Positions 42,397 through 52,430 of a DNA stretch of 64,000 nucleotides are shown here, piece by piece. The stretch is from Microbacterium sp. YJN-G (GTDB lineage Bacteria > Actinomycetota > Actinomycetes > Actinomycetales > Microbacteriaceae). The position numbers and the translations under genes are program-made. The DNA lies in assembly GCF_015040615.1 (NCBI RefSeq), contig NZ_CP060402.1:1612001-1676000 (forward strand), given 5' to 3'. Numbering within the stretch: position 1 is the stretch's first letter; each line of letters starts with the position of its first letter. Below the pieces are notes generated by a model. The model searched no databases. It was given only the letters and a program-made list of their open reading frames with translations, and had not been told where the DNA came from.

Positions 42397-43386
42397 TCAG
42401 GCCTTCGCGACAGCGCGCTCGCGCGTCTCGTAGACCTTCGCGTCGTGCGCGGCGAGTGCCGGCTCCTTCTCGCGGAACGCGGCGTACAGCGGGGCGGCGA
42501 CGAAGAGCGTGGAGTAGGTGGCCACGATGATGCCCACGAAGATCGACAGCGAGATGTCGGTCAGAGTCTCGGCACCGAACCAGAACGCTCCGATGAACAG
42601 GATCGCGCCGACCGGAAGTGCCGCCACGACCGAGGTGTTGATGGAGCGCACCAGCGTCTGGTTGACCGCGAGGTTCACCGACTCGCCGAAGGTGCGCGTG
42701 GTCTGATTCGCATCCTCAGTGGTGTTCTCACGCACTTTGTCGAACACGACGGTCGTGTCGTACAGCGAATAGGCGAGGATCGTGAGGAACCCGATCACGG
42801 CGGCCGGCGAGATCTCGAAGCCCGCCAGTGAGTAGATGCCCACGGTGATCACCAGCACGTCCAGCAGACCGATGATCGCGGCGGCCGACATCTTCCAGGT
42901 GCGGAAGTAGATCGCCAGGATGAGGAAGGTCAGGGCGAGGAAGATCGCCAGGCCCCACAGCGACTGCCGGGTGACGTTCTCGCCCCATGCCGGGCCGATG
43001 AAGGAATCGGCGACCTCGGTCGGCTCGACGTCGTAGGCGGCGGCCAGCGCGGCCTTGACCTCCTGCGTCTCCTGGGTGCTCATCTGGTCGGCCTGGACGC
43101 GGACGTCCTTGCCGTTGACGACGACGACCTTCGTGGCGGCACCGGGGACCACCGAGCGGACGGCCTCGGTGGCCACATCCTGGTCTGTCGACGAGGGGTC
43201 GACGATCATGAACTGCGAGCCGCCGGTGAACTCGATCGAGAACTGGATCGGCCGGATGAACGGCACCAGTGCCGAGCCGAGGACCAGCAGCACCGCGATG
43301 ATGAACCAGAGGCGGCGCTTGCCGACGAACGGGAAGGACGTCTTGCCCGAGTAGAGGTTGTTGCCGAACTCATTCATGGAGAACAT
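42397..43386 (-). CDS. secF: protein translocase subunit SecF
   Basis: Proton-motive-force-using partner of SecYEG. 329 residues, six spans; the first periplasmic loop carries FSIEFTGGSQF, and the RND-like C-terminal half has YSLYDTTVVFDKVREN. The ATG shares its A with the secD stop (TGATG). Confidence 0.97.
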   Translation of the reverse strand: MFSMNEFGNNLYSGKTSFPFVGKRRLWFIIAVLLVLGSALVPFIRPIQFSIEFTGGSQFMIVDPSSTDQDVATEAVRSVVPGAATKVVVVNGKDVRVQADQMSTQETQEVKAALAAAYDVEPTEVADSFIGPAWGENVTRQSLWGLAIFLALTFLILAIYFRTWKMSAAAIIGLLDVLVITVGIYSLAGFEISPAAVIGFLTILAYSLYDTTVVFDKVRENTTEDANQTTRTFGESVNLAVNQTLVRSINTSVVAALPVGAILFIGAFWFGAETLTDISLSIFVGIIVATYSTLFVAAPLYAAFREKEPALAAHDAKVYETRERAVAKA

Positions 43387-45128
43387 CAGGCGTCGGAGTC
43401 CTTTCCGGCATCCTTGGATCCCTGAGCGGCGAGAGCCTCCGCGCGCTTGCGCTCGGCAATGGTCTGGCGCTTGGCGGCCTCACCGCGTGCGCCCTGGTTG
43501 CGGGCGGCGCGACCGGTGGAGGCAAGCGACACGTCGCGGTACTGGGCCCGGCCGCGATAGACGGCTCCGAGCGACTCCGGATCCAGACCCGAGAGCTTGT
43601 GACCGCCGCCGAAGAACCTCGTGCGGGCGAGCAGCTGCATCACCGGGTGCGTGAAGATCACGAAGATGAACACGTCGATCAGGGTCGTGAGACCCAGCGT
43701 GAAGGCGAAGCCCTTCACGGTCGCGTCGGCGAGGATGAAGAGCACGACCGCGGCGAGGATGTTGATCGACTTCGAGATATAGATCGTGCGCTTCGCACGG
43801 CCCCAGCCGTCCTCGACGGATGCCGTGATCGATTTGCCGTCTCGCAGTTCGTCACGGATGCGTTCGAAGTAGACGATGAACGAGTCCGCGGTGAATCCGA
43901 TCGAGACGATCAGACCCGCGACACCGGCCAGCGACAGGCGGAAGCCCATCCGCCAGGCGAGGATCGCGATGATGATGTAGGTGAGCACGCCCATCACGGC
44001 GATCGAGGCGATGATCACCCAGCCGAGAGCGCGATAGCTCAGCAGCGAGTAGATCGCGACGAGCCCGAGGCCGATCAGGCCGGCGATCAGACCGTACTGC
44101 AGCTGCTGCGAGCCGAGCGTGGCCGAGATCGTGTCGGAGCTCTGCACCTCGAAGCTCAGCGGCAGTGCTCCGTACTTGAGCTGGTCGGCAAGCGCCTGGG
44201 CGCTGTCCTGCGTGAAGTTGCCCGAGATGCTGGGCTTGCCGTTGAGAATGGCCGCCTGCATGACCGGAGCCGAGATGACGGTGCCGTCGAGCACGAAGGC
44301 GAACTGGTCGCGCGGGCTCAGGCCGGCGATGCGGTTGGCGTTCAGGCGCTGGCTGATGTCGCCGAAGACCTGCGTGCCCTTGCCGTTCATGGTCAGGTTC
44401 ACGGTCCAGGCACCGGACTGCTGGTCGCGACCGGCAGTGGCGTCGGTGATGACGGTGCCGTCGATCTCCATCGGGCCGAGCAGGTACTTCGCGGCGCCGT
44501 TCTCCTCGCAGGCGATCAGCGGCTGATCCTCTGGTGCGTTCGAGTCGCGCTCGGCCGAGCAGTCAAAGGCCAGCAGCTCGGCCTGCAGACGCTCGGTGAT
44601 CCAGTTCGGATCGGAGGCGTCGGTCGGCTTGGCTGTCGGGGTCGCATTCAGCGTCTCGGCCGGCGTCGGGTACGGCGTAGCGTTCCCGTCGTCCCCGACG
44701 AACTCGTTCGACGGGGCGGTGGCCAGCAGCACCGGGCGGAACTCGAGCTTCGCGCTCGCCTGGATGCGGTCGCGGGTCTCCTGATCGGCCGGTCCCGGGA
44801 TCTGGACGACGATGTTGCGGCCGCCCTCGGTGGTGATGTCGGCCTCGGCGACACCGGAGGCGTCAACACGCTGGCGGATGATCGTGGCGGCCTGGTTCAG
44901 CTGCTCCTGCGTGGGAGCGGATCCGTCGGGCGTGCTCGCGGCGAGGATGATCTGCGTGCCGCCCTGCAGGTCGAGGGCGAGTTCAGGGGCCCACGAGCTC
45001 GCGGGCTCTCCGGCATCCGTCTTGAAGACGTACACGCCGAGGGCGTTGATGCCGAAGAACACCGCCGTGACGATGAGCAGACCGAGGAGGACCCGCCAGG
45101 CATGGCGGGTCGGAGAATTGGATGCCAC
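43386..45128 (-). CDS. secD: protein translocase subunit SecD
   Basis: 580 residues. The N-terminal span is followed by the large external P1 domain starting ELALDLQGGTQIIL; the C-terminal membrane half has GFTADSFIVYFERIRDELR. A Lys/Arg/Ala-rich cytoplasmic tail of about 70 residues follows the last span. GTG start. Order yajC-secD-secF as in many bacteria. Confidence 0.97.
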   Translation of the reverse strand: MASNSPTRHAWRVLLGLLIVTAVFFGINALGVYVFKTDAGEPASSWAPELALDLQGGTQIILAASTPDGSAPTQEQLNQAATIIRQRVDASGVAEADITTEGGRNIVVQIPGPADQETRDRIQASAKLEFRPVLLATAPSNEFVGDDGNATPYPTPAETLNATPTAKPTDASDPNWITERLQAELLAFDCSAERDSNAPEDQPLIACEENGAAKYLLGPMEIDGTVITDATAGRDQQSGAWTVNLTMNGKGTQVFGDISQRLNANRIAGLSPRDQFAFVLDGTVISAPVMQAAILNGKPSISGNFTQDSAQALADQLKYGALPLSFEVQSSDTISATLGSQQLQYGLIAGLIGLGLVAIYSLLSYRALGWVIIASIAVMGVLTYIIIAILAWRMGFRLSLAGVAGLIVSIGFTADSFIVYFERIRDELRDGKSITASVEDGWGRAKRTIYISKSINILAAVVLFILADATVKGFAFTLGLTTLIDVFIFVIFTHPVMQLLARTRFFGGGHKLSGLDPESLGAVYRGRAQYRDVSLASTGRAARNQGARGEAAKRQTIAERKRAEALAAQGSKDAGKDSDA

Positions 45129-45163
45129 GAGGTTCCGTTTCCGCGAGAGGGTGACGCTGCGCG

Positions 45164-45622
45164 TCAGTTGTCGTTGTTGCGCTCGAGACGCGCCTTGGTC
45201 TCCTCCGGCGTCTCCACCTTGATCGACTCGATGCCGTCCTTCGCGCCGGTGGCCGGTGCGGTGTCGGCGTCACCGGTCTCCACCTCGGCAGCGGGCTCTT
45301 CGGCGACGACCTCGTCGTCGCTCTCGTCGTCGATCTCGTCCGTGACGTTCTCGGTGGGCTCGACGATGCGCAGGATCGCCTGGCTGTGCACCTCGATCAC
45401 CATGCCGGGAGCGAGCTCGATCTGGGCCGGCTTGTCGAGGTCGACCGGGTCGTAGGAGACGACGGTGCCGTACAGGCCGCCCTGCAGCAGGACCTTCGCA
45501 CCGGGGACCGTCTTGGCGGCCTTCTCCTCCTGCTGCTCCTTCATCTGCTTCTGACGCTTGCGGGTGTTCAGGAACATGAACACGAGCATCACGGCGAGCA
45601 GACCGAAGAGGATGATTTCCAT
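45164..45622 (-). CDS. yajC: preprotein translocase subunit YajC
   Basis: 152 residues. N-terminal span (ILFGLLAVMLVFMFLN), then the conserved soluble domain (VLLQGGLYGTVVSYDPVDL, MVIEVHSQAILRIV) and an acidic tail from about 100 (DEIDDESDDEVVAEEPAAE). Accessory to SecDF; function not essential in model species. Downstream of ruvB. Confidence 0.94.
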   Translation of the reverse strand: MEIILFGLLAVMLVFMFLNTRKRQKQMKEQQEEKAAKTVPGAKVLLQGGLYGTVVSYDPVDLDKPAQIELAPGMVIEVHSQAILRIVEPTENVTDEIDDESDDEVVAEEPAAEVETGDADTAPATGAKDGIESIKVETPEETKARLERNNDN

Positions 45623-45701
45623 AAGTGCGAGAGCCTTTCGAGGTGCACGCCGAACGCGGCAGTGCGTGGGGGAATCCGGACAGCCGGGAAGCCTTCAGCG
45701 A

Positions 45702-46739
45702 TTATAGGTCATCGAACAAGGCGGCACCCTCGGGATGCGCGACGCCGAGATGCCGGTAGGCCTCGGGCATGGCGATGCGCCCGCGCGGTGTGCGGCCGAG
45801 GAAACCGATGCGCACGAGGTACGGCTCCACGACGCTCTCGACGGTCTCGCCCTCCTCGCCGACGGCCACGGCGAGGGTGCTCAGGCCGACCGGTCCGCCG
45901 CGGAATCGCCGCACGAGAGCGTCCAGCACGGCCCGGTCGAGGCGGTCCAGACCGATGGCGTCGACGTCGTAGAGCTCGAGCGCGGCCTGCACGTCGGCGA
46001 GCGACGCCTCCGACCCGCCCTGCTTCCCGTGCACGAGTGCGTAGTCGCGCACGCGGCGCAGCAGGCGGTTGGCGATGCGGGGCGTGCCGCGCGAGCGGCG
46101 TGCGATCTCGGCGAGCGAGTCGCCGGGCAGCGAGACGCCCAGCACACCGGCCGATCGGGCGATGACCCGCTCGAGGTCGCCCTCGTCGTAGAACTCGAGG
46201 TGGCCGGTGAACCCGAACCGGTCGCGCAGCGGGTTGGGCAGCAACCCCGAGCGCGTGGTCGCGCCGACCAGCGTGAACGGCGCGAGGTCGAGCGGGATGC
46301 TGGTGGCACCGGCACCCTTGCCGACCATGATGTCGATGCGGAAGTCCTCCATCGCGAGGTAGAGCATCTCCTCGGCCGAGCGCGCCATGCGGTGGATCTC
46401 GTCGATGAAGAGCACTTCGCCCGGAGTGAGGCTCGACAGCAGCGCCGCGAGGTCGCCGGCGTGCTGGATGGCGGGGCCGCTGGAGAGCCGCAGCGGCCGC
46501 TCGCTCTCATGGGCCACGATCATCGCGAGGGTCGTCTTGCCGAGGCCAGGAGGTCCGGCCAGCAGGATGTGGTCGGCGGGGCGGTCCTGGATGCGCGCCG
46601 CCTCGAGCAGCAGCTGCAGCTGGCCGCGCACCTTCGGCTGCCCGACGAACTCGCCGAGGCTCGTGGGGCGCAGCGCGCCCTCGATCGCGAGCTCGGTCTC
46701 GTCGATGGCCTCGGCGGCGTCGCGGGTGTTCTCAGCCAC
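45702..46739 (-). CDS. ruvB: Holliday junction branch migration ATPase RuvB
   Basis: 345 residues. Motor of the RuvAB complex. Walker [15 protein letters not shown] at about 60, Walker [10 protein letters not shown], sensor GATTRSGLL, and the C-terminal winged helix ending [22 protein letters not shown] start inside the end of ruvA (8-nt overlap). Confidence 0.98.
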   Translation of the reverse strand: MAENTRDAAEAIDETELAIEGALRPTSLGEFVGQPKVRGQLQLLLEAARIQDRPADHILLAGPPGLGKTTLAMIVAHESERPLRLSSGPAIQHAGDLAALLSSLTPGEVLFIDEIHRMARSAEEMLYLAMEDFRIDIMVGKGAGATSIPLDLAPFTLVGATTRSGLLPNPLRDRFGFTGHLEFYDEGDLERVIARSAGVLGVSLPGDSLAEIARRSRGTPRIANRLLRRVRDYALVHGKQGGSEASLADVQAALELYDVDAIGLDRLDRAVLDALVRRFRGGPVGLSTLAVAVGEEGETVESVVEPYLVRIGFLGRTPRGRIAMPEAYRHLGVAHPEGAALFDDL

Positions 46740-47355
46740 GCTTGGCTCCCTGGCCCGCGGTCGGCTGGCTCATGGCGGCGAGGGCGCGGCGCAGCAGCGC
46801 CTGCACGGACTCGCGCTCGGCATCCGTGGCATCCTCGGCCGCCTGGCCGGCGGCATCCGCGGCGATCTTCTCCGACCAGCCCAGGCCGACCAGCGCTGCG
46901 GTGACCTGCTCGGCCACGCCGCTGACGGCCGCGGCGGCCGGCGTGCTGACCACCCGCGGCTGCACCTTACCGGCCAGCTGCACCACGATGAGCTTCGCCG
47001 TCTTGGGGCCGATGCCCGAGACACGCCGGAACGGCGCGTCGTCTTCGGAGGTGACGGCCTCGGCGATCTGATCGACCGTGAGGTGCGAGAGCACGCCGAG
47101 CGCGGACTTGGGGCCGACACCGGTGACGCTCAGCAGCTGGCCGAAGATCTCGAGCTCGTCGCGATCGACGAAGCCGTACAGCGTGAGCGCGTCCTCACGG
47201 ACGATGAGGCTGGTGTGCAGCTGCAGCTGCTCCCCCGTGATGGCGATGTGGGCGACGTCGGCCGGCACGAAGACCGAGAACCCGACGCCGCCGGTCTCGA
47301 TGACGACGTGGTCGGATGCCGTGTGCAGCACCGTGCCGCGCAGGGAGGAGATCAT
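46732..47355 (-). CDS. ruvA: Holliday junction branch migration protein RuvA
   Basis: 207 residues. OB-fold N-terminus ([20 protein letters not shown]), tandem helix-hairpin-helix motifs ([35 protein letters not shown]) and C-terminal RuvB-binding domain III ([15 protein letters not shown]). Good ATG, 9 nt after ruvC. Confidence 0.97.
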   Translation of the reverse strand: MISSLRGTVLHTASDHVVIETGGVGFSVFVPADVAHIAITGEQLQLHTSLIVREDALTLYGFVDRDELEIFGQLLSVTGVGPKSALGVLSHLTVDQIAEAVTSEDDAPFRRVSGIGPKTAKLIVVQLAGKVQPRVVSTPAAAAVSGVAEQVTAALVGLGWSEKIAADAAGQAAEDATDAERESVQALLRRALAAMSQPTAGQGAKRG

Positions 47356-47364
47356 GGCTCCACC

Positions 47365-47964
47365 TTATCGAGCAGGTCGTACATTCGTTCGAGCGACACG
47401 AGCCGGCCCGCGAGCGGTGCGCTCGGCCTCGGCCCAGGCGCGCTGGGCGGGCGTGAGGGATCCGGATGCCGAGGGCGCCGCCGAACCGCCCCGCCAGGCG
47501 TGGCACAGGGCGATCGCCAGGGCATCCGCGGCATCCGCCGGCTGGGGTGGTGCGTCCAGTCGCAGAATGCGTGCGATCATGGACTGCACCTGGCGCTTGT
47601 CGGCGGAACCGTACCCGGTGACCGCCGCCTTGACCTCGCTGGGGGTGTGGGTGGCCGCGGGCAGTCCCGCCTCGGCGGCGATCAGCAGCGCGACGCCGGA
47701 CGCCTGCGCGGTGCCCATCACGGTCTGGACGTTGTGCTGCGCGAACACGCGCTCGACGGCCACGGCATCCGGTCGGTGCAGCTCGATGACCGAGCGGATG
47801 CCGGCGGCCACGGCCGCGAGCCGCTCGGGAAGGTCGGCGTCGAGCGGCGTCCGCACGACGCCCACGTGCACGAGCGAGGCGCGCCTGCTGCGGTCGACAT
47901 CGACGATGCCGACGCCGCACCGGGTCAGGCCGGGATCGATCCCCAGCACGCGCAGTGAACTCAC
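47365..47964 (-). CDS. ruvC: crossover junction endodeoxyribonuclease RuvC
   Basis: 199 residues; resolves Holliday junctions. Acidic catalytic residues in [22 protein letters not shown] and [17 protein letters not shown] non-conserved C-terminal tail of about 40 residues follows. GTG start, GGGGGAGTG context; first gene of ruvC-ruvA-ruvB. Confidence 0.96.
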   Translation of the reverse strand: MSSLRVLGIDPGLTRCGVGIVDVDRSRRASLVHVGVVRTPLDADLPERLAAVAAGIRSVIELHRPDAVAVERVFAQHNVQTVMGTAQASGVALLIAAEAGLPAATHTPSEVKAAVTGYGSADKRQVQSMIARILRLDAPPQPADAADALAIALCHAWRGGSAAPSASGSLTPAQRAWAEAERTARGPARVARTNVRPAR

Positions 47965-48020
47965 TCCCCCAGGCTACGAGTCGCCCCGGATCCTCCCCCG
48001 CAGGCGCGCCCTACCGGTCT

Positions 48021-48070
48021 GGGTCCCTGAGCCTGTCGAAGGGCCGGTGTGTCGTCAGGCTCAGCAACCC
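48021..48070. repeat. REP-like palindromic element, probable terminator after yebC
   Basis: GGGTCCCTGAGCCTG ... CAGGCTCAGCAACCC: arms match at 13 of 15 positions, enclosing GTCGAAGGGCC. The motif CCCTGAGCCTGTCGAAGGG belongs to a family I recognise as widespread between genes in Microbacteriaceae and relatives. It lies 20 nt after the yebC stop. Confidence 0.8.
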
Positions 48071-48089
48071 ATCGAGCGGGACGCGAGGA

Positions 48090-48851
48090 TCAGTCCTCGT
48101 CGTTCTCCAGCTCGGCCTGCACCTCGGCCGACAGGTCGAGGTTGCTGAAGACGTTCTGCACGTCGTCGCTGTCCTCGAGCGCGTCGATGAGGCGGAAGAT
48201 CTTGCGCGCGGTGTCGGCGTCGATCTCGACCTTGAGGTTCGGCACGAATTCGACGTCGGCGGACTCGTAGTCGATGCCGGCTTCCTGCAGCGCCGAGCGC
48301 ACGGCGACCAGGTCGGTCGCCTCGGTGATCACCTGGAAGCCGTCGGCGTGCGGCTCGATCTCCTCGGCGCCGGCCTCGAGGGCCGCCATCATGACGTCAT
48401 CCTCGGTCGTGCCCTCGGAGCCGACGACGATGACGCCCTTGCGGCTGAAGTTGTACGCCACCGAGCCCGGGTCGGCCAGCGTGCCGCCGTTGCGGCTGAG
48501 CGCGGTGCGCACCTCGGCCGCCGCGCGGTTCTTGTTGTCGGTCAGACACTCAATCATGAGCGCGACGCCGTTGGGGCCGTAGCCCTCGTACATGATCGAG
48601 GCGTATTCGACCGACTCGCCGCCGATGCCGGCACCGCGCTTGACCGCACGGTCGATGTTGTCCTTGGGGACCGACATCTTCTTGGCCTTGAAGACGGCGT
48701 CGTAGAGCGTCGGGTTTCCCGCGAGATCGGGGCCGCCGAGCTTGGCTGCGACCTCGATGTTCTTGATGAGCTTCGCCCACGACTTGGCACGGCGCGCGTC
48801 GATGACGGCCTTCTTGTGCTTGGTCGTGGCCCATTTGGAATGCCCGGACAT
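48090..48851 (-). CDS. YebC/PmpR family transcriptional/translational regulator
   Basis: 253 residues, family-typical start [19 protein letters not shown]. Other marks: [32 protein letters not shown]. YebC proteins act as DNA-binding regulators in some species and, more recently, as ribosome-associated factors; which applies here is unknown. ATG 48851. Next to ruvC as in many genomes. A pdxT homologue often precedes yebC in actinobacteria; here pdxT is 2 kb away. Confidence 0.95.
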   Translation of the reverse strand: MSGHSKWATTKHKKAVIDARRAKSWAKLIKNIEVAAKLGGPDLAGNPTLYDAVFKAKKMSVPKDNIDRAVKRGAGIGGESVEYASIMYEGYGPNGVALMIECLTDNKNRAAAEVRTALSRNGGTLADPGSVAYNFSRKGVIVVGSEGTTEDDVMMAALEAGAEEIEPHADGFQVITEATDLVAVRSALQEAGIDYESADVEFVPNLKVEIDADTARKIFRLIDALEDSDDVQNVFSNLDLSAEVQAELENDED

Positions 48852-48953
48852 ATGTCTCCGCTCGTGTGATCCGCCCCGAGGCGGCGCCCAGGGCGTCGTC
48901 CATTCTAACCATTCGAGGGCGTCCCGCCCTCTGGAGTGCACGCTGTACGGCCA

Positions 48954-48983
48954 TTGTCCTGCCGATGACCGCGGTTCTACACT
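48954..48983 (+). promoter_or_regulatory. promoter of the DUF1304 gene, probably leaderless
   Basis: TTGTCC, 18-bp spacer, TACACT, then 7 nt to GTG 48991. No Shine-Dalgarno fits in that distance, so the mRNA probably starts at or next to the GTG. Confidence 0.65.
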
Positions 48984-48990
48984 GCGAACT

Positions 48991-49365
48991 GTGCTCGTCT
49001 CGGTGGTGTTCGCCCTCCTCGGCGCGGCCTTCCATGTGGCCGCCTTCGCGATGGAGAGCCTGCTGTGGAGCAGGCCGGCCGTCCGCCGTCTGATGGTGGG
49101 CCGCGCCGACGTCGATGACGACGTGCGGCTGTGGGCGTTCAACCAGGGTTTCTACAACCTGTTCCTCGCCATCGGCGCCGTGGTCGGCGCCGTCGCGTGG
49201 CTGGCGGGAGCCGATGTCGTCGGCCGCACGCTGGTGATCTTCACCTGCACATCGATGGCTGCGGCGGGGCTGGTGCTGTTCGTGAGCGACCGACGCCTGT
49301 GGCGCGGTTCCCTCGGGCAGTCCGTGCCGCCGCTGATCGCCCTGGTCGCCGCGCTGGCTTCCTGA
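48991..49365 (+). CDS. DUF1304 family membrane protein
   Basis: 124 residues with four predicted spans ([69 protein letters not shown]). The family hallmarks [13 protein letters not shown] and [11 protein letters not shown] are clear. Function unknown. GTG 48991 directly follows a promoter -10 box. Its stop codon is in the first unit of a 14-bp tandem repeat. Confidence 0.88.
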   Translation: MLVSVVFALLGAAFHVAAFAMESLLWSRPAVRRLMVGRADVDDDVRLWAFNQGFYNLFLAIGAVVGAVAWLAGADVVGRTLVIFTCTSMAAAGLVLFVSDRRLWRGSLGQSVPPLIALVAALAS

Positions 49366-49416
49366 TCCAGGCCGCCTGATCCTGGCCGCCTGATCTTGTC
49401 CGCCTGATCTTGTCCG
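49361..49416 (+). repeat. four 14-bp tandem repeats
   Basis: Units CCTGATCCAGGCCG, CCTGATCCTGGCCG, then CCTGATCTTGTCCG twice. The last two are identical, so recent slippage is likely. They fill most of the 79-nt gap between the DUF1304 gene and the PLP decarboxylase gene; the DUF1304 stop is in unit 1. Confidence 0.9.
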
Positions 49417-49444
49417 GCGACCACGCCGGTGGGAGACTTTCGCC

Positions 49445-50806
49445 ATGGATGACAGGGCTCGCGCCCTCGACGCAGCGCAGCGGAGCGCGACGGAGTTCCT
49501 GGGGACGCTCGATGCACGGCCGGTCTGGCCCCGTGCGGACCTGGATGAGATGATCGCGGCCTTCGGCGGTCCGGTGCCCGAGACCGGCGCCGATCCGGCG
49601 GATGTGATCGAGGAGCTGGCCCGTCTCGCCGATCCGGGCCTGGTCGCGATCCCCGGGGGCCGCTTCTTCGGATTCGTGATCGGCGCCACGCAACCTGCGG
49701 CTCTGGCGGCGGACTGGCTCGTCTCGGCCTGGGATCAGAACTCCGGCTCCTCGCTGCTGACCCCGGCGACGGTGGCCATCGAACGCGTCGCGGGGAAGTG
49801 GATGCTGGAGCTGCTGGATCTGCCCGCGGACGCGAGCGTCGGCTTCGTCACCGGCGGACAGATCGCCAACTTCTCGTGTCTGGCCGCCGCCCGCACCAAG
49901 GTGCTGGCGCGCGCCGGATGGAACCTCGCCGAGAACGGGATGCGCTCCGCTCCCCCGCTGCGGCTGGTGATCGGCGCGGATCGGCATGGTTCCATCGACC
50001 GGGCGGCGCGCTATCTCGGGATCGGACGCGCGCAGATGACGGTCGTCGACGCGGACGACCAGGGACGGATGCTGCCCGAGGCCCTCTCCGCCGCCCTCGA
50101 GGGTCAGGAGGGGCCGCTGATCGTGTGCCTGCAGGCGGGCGAGGTGCACACCGGCGCGTTCGACGACTTCGAGCGGCTGATCCCGATCGCGCGCAGCCAC
50201 GGTGCGTGGGTGCACGTCGATGGGGCGTTCGGACTGTGGGCGGCAGCATCCGACGATCTGCGATCGCTGACGGCAGGCATGGCGGATGCCGATTCCTGGG
50301 CGACTGACGCGCACAAGACGCTGAACGTGCCCTACGACTGCGGCATGGCGATCGTGCGCGACCCCGCGCATTCGATCGCCGCGTTCCGCACCGGCGGCGA
50401 CTACCTGATCTACTCGGGCCTGGACCCCTGGGACGTCACGCCCGAGCTGTCGCGACGGGCCCGGGGCGTGCCGGCGTGGGCGGCGATCCGCAGCCTGGGC
50501 AGGACCGGCGTCGCCCAGCTCGTGGATCGGCTGCATGCCCACGCGCTCACCATGGCCGAGGGGCTCGCGACGATCCCCGGTGTCGAGGTGCTCAACGATG
50601 TGGTCTACACGCAGGTGATGTTCCGCCTGGGCACCGATCAGGCCACCCGCGACCTCGGTGGGGCGATCCTCGCCGAGGGCACTTCTGCGATGACCGGTGC
50701 GGAGTGGCGCGGACGCGCCGTGCTGCGCTGCTCGATGTCGTCGTGGGCGACCACCGACGACGACATCGCCCGTGCCGTCGAGGCGATCCGCCGCCTCGTC
50801 GCCTGA
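49445..50806 (+). CDS. PLP-dependent decarboxylase (group II type)
   Basis: 453 residues, related to aromatic amino acid, glutamate and diaminobutyrate decarboxylases. The PLP lysine is in WATDAHKTLNVPYDCG at about residue 290; GFVTGGQIANFSCLAAAR and HVDGAFGLWAA are the cofactor-binding loops. Substrate not predictable. ATG after GGTGGGAGA. It lies beside the vitamin B6 genes, whose product it uses, but co-regulation is not shown. Tail to tail with pdxT. Confidence 0.88.
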   Translation: MDDRARALDAAQRSATEFLGTLDARPVWPRADLDEMIAAFGGPVPETGADPADVIEELARLADPGLVAIPGGRFFGFVIGATQPAALAADWLVSAWDQNSGSSLLTPATVAIERVAGKWMLELLDLPADASVGFVTGGQIANFSCLAAARTKVLARAGWNLAENGMRSAPPLRLVIGADRHGSIDRAARYLGIGRAQMTVVDADDQGRMLPEALSAALEGQEGPLIVCLQAGEVHTGAFDDFERLIPIARSHGAWVHVDGAFGLWAAASDDLRSLTAGMADADSWATDAHKTLNVPYDCGMAIVRDPAHSIAAFRTGGDYLIYSGLDPWDVTPELSRRARGVPAWAAIRSLGRTGVAQLVDRLHAHALTMAEGLATIPGVEVLNDVVYTQVMFRLGTDQATRDLGGAILAEGTSAMTGAEWRGRAVLRCSMSSWATTDDDIARAVEAIRRLVA

Positions 50807-50817
50807 GCGGTTCGGCT

Positions 50818-51444
50818 TCAGGCAGCCGGAGACTCGGTGCGCTCTGCGGATCCTCTGCGGGCGACGACGTGCGCGAGGAAGCGCTCGTGGAACCGCGATT
50901 CGCCGTCGAGCTCGGGATGGAAGCTGATGCCGATCAGGTTGCCCTGCTCGACCGCGACCACCCGGCCGTCCGCGAGCGAGGCCAGCGTCGTCGCATCCTC
51001 GCCGACCCGCTCGACCACGGGCCCGCGGATGAACGTCGCACGCACCGGCTCGGCACCGAGTTCGGGCACATCAAGCGACGCCTCGAACGATTCGACCTGC
51101 CGGCCGAAGGCGTTGCGGCGCACGACGACATCCAAGCCGCCGAACGTCTGCTGCCCCTCGATCGCGTCCTCGATGCGGTCGGCGAGCATGATCAGCCCCG
51201 CGCAGGTGCCGAGCATCGGCATCCCGTCGCGGATCGCATCCCGGATCGGATCCTGCAGTCCGAACAGCCGGGACAGCTTGTCGATCACGGTCGACTCGCC
51301 GCCGGGGATGACCAGTCCGTCGACCAACGCGAACTCCTCGGGACGCCGCACGCGCACGACGTCGGCACCGAGCCGCTCGAGCAGGGCGACGTGCTCGCGC
51401 ACATCGCCCTGCAGCGCGAGCACGCCCACGCGATCTCGCGTCAT
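50818..51444 (-). CDS. pdxT: pyridoxal 5'-phosphate synthase glutaminase subunit
   Basis: Releases ammonia from glutamine for PdxS. 208 residues; GVLALQGDVREH at the start, nucleophile Cys in LGTCAGLIMLA (about 80), His/Glu in ISFHPELDGESR. ATG 7 nt after the pdxS stop. Confidence 0.97.
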   Translation of the reverse strand: MTRDRVGVLALQGDVREHVALLERLGADVVRVRRPEEFALVDGLVIPGGESTVIDKLSRLFGLQDPIRDAIRDGMPMLGTCAGLIMLADRIEDAIEGQQTFGGLDVVVRRNAFGRQVESFEASLDVPELGAEPVRATFIRGPVVERVGEDATTLASLADGRVVAVEQGNLIGISFHPELDGESRFHERFLAHVVARRGSAERTESPAA

Positions 51445-51451
51445 GCGCGTG

Positions 51452-52351
51452 TCACCAGCCCCGCTCTGCCAGACGGTGAGGGGCAGGAAGGTCGGTGACG
51501 TTGATGCCGACCATCGCCTCGCCGAGGCCGCGCGAGACCTCGGCGATCACCTTCGCGTCGTCGTAGAACGTGGTGGCCTTCACGATCGCCTTCGCGCGCG
51601 CGGCCGGGTCGCCGGACTTGAAGATGCCCGAGCCGACGAACACACCATCGGCTCCGAGCTGCATCATCATCGCGGCGTCCGCGGGGGTTGCGACGCCACC
51701 GGCGACGAACAGCACCACGGGCAGCTTGCCGGTCTCGGCGATCTCGGCGACCAGCTCGTACGGCGCCTGCAGCTCCTTGGCCGCGACGTACAGCTCGTCC
51801 TTCGACAGCGCGCCGAGGGCGGCGATCTCACCGCGGATCTTGCGGATGTGCTTCATCGCCTCGGACACGTCGCCGGTGCCGGCCTCACCCTTCGAGCGGA
51901 TCATCGCCGCGCCCTCGGTGATGCGACGCAGCGCCTCACCCAGGTGGGTCGCACCGCACACGAACGGCACCGTGAAGGGCCACTTGTCGATGTGGTTCAC
52001 GTAGTCGGCGGGCGAGAGCACCTCGGACTCGTCGATGTAGTCGACGCCCAGCTCCTGCAGCACCTGCGCCTCGACGAAGTGGCCGATGCGCGCCTTGGCC
52101 ATGACGGGGATCGAGACCGACGAGATGATGCTGTCGATCATGTCGGGGTCGCTCATGCGCGAGACGCCGCCCTGCGCACGGATGTCGGCCGGCACGCGCT
52201 CGAGCGCCATGACGGCGACAGCGCCGGCATCCTCGGCGATCTTCGCCTGGTCGGCGGTGACGACGTCCATGATGACGCCGCCCTTCAGCATCTCCGCCAG
52301 TCCGCGCTTGACGCGCTGCGATCCGGTGGTGGGGTTCTCGGTGGCTGCCAT
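51452..52351 (-). CDS. pdxS: pyridoxal 5'-phosphate synthase subunit PdxS
   Basis: Builds PLP from ribose 5-phosphate, glyceraldehyde 3-phosphate and ammonia; dodecameric TIM barrel. 299 residues. [41 protein letters not shown], and the catalytic lysines in [16 protein letters not shown] and [15 protein letters not shown] are typical. Divergent from its presumed activator pdxR. Confidence 0.98.
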   Translation of the reverse strand: MAATENPTTGSQRVKRGLAEMLKGGVIMDVVTADQAKIAEDAGAVAVMALERVPADIRAQGGVSRMSDPDMIDSIISSVSIPVMAKARIGHFVEAQVLQELGVDYIDESEVLSPADYVNHIDKWPFTVPFVCGATHLGEALRRITEGAAMIRSKGEAGTGDVSEAMKHIRKIRGEIAALGALSKDELYVAAKELQAPYELVAEIAETGKLPVVLFVAGGVATPADAAMMMQLGADGVFVGSGIFKSGDPAARAKAIVKATTFYDDAKVIAEVSRGLGEAMVGINVTDLPAPHRLAERGW

Positions 52352-52370
52352 GGTCCGTCCTCCTGGAAAT

Positions 52371-52423
52371 CAGTTGCACACAAAGATTTGTTTGGCCTAT
52401 GTCAAAACATAGCACTCTAGAAT
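52371..52423. promoter_or_regulatory. pdxS-pdxR divergent promoter/operator region
   Basis: An AT-rich island in this GC-rich DNA. Toward pdxR: TAGAAT (52418-52423) only 7 nt before the ATG, so a leaderless transcript. Toward pdxS: TTGACA (52405-52400) as a consensus -35 but a poor -10 (TGTGTG) at 17 bp, fitting an activated promoter. Two dyads: ACAAA-GA-TTTGT (52380-52391) and CTATG-TCAAAA-CATAG (52397-52412), possible PdxR sites. Confidence 0.6.
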
Positions 52424-52430
52424 CAAGACG

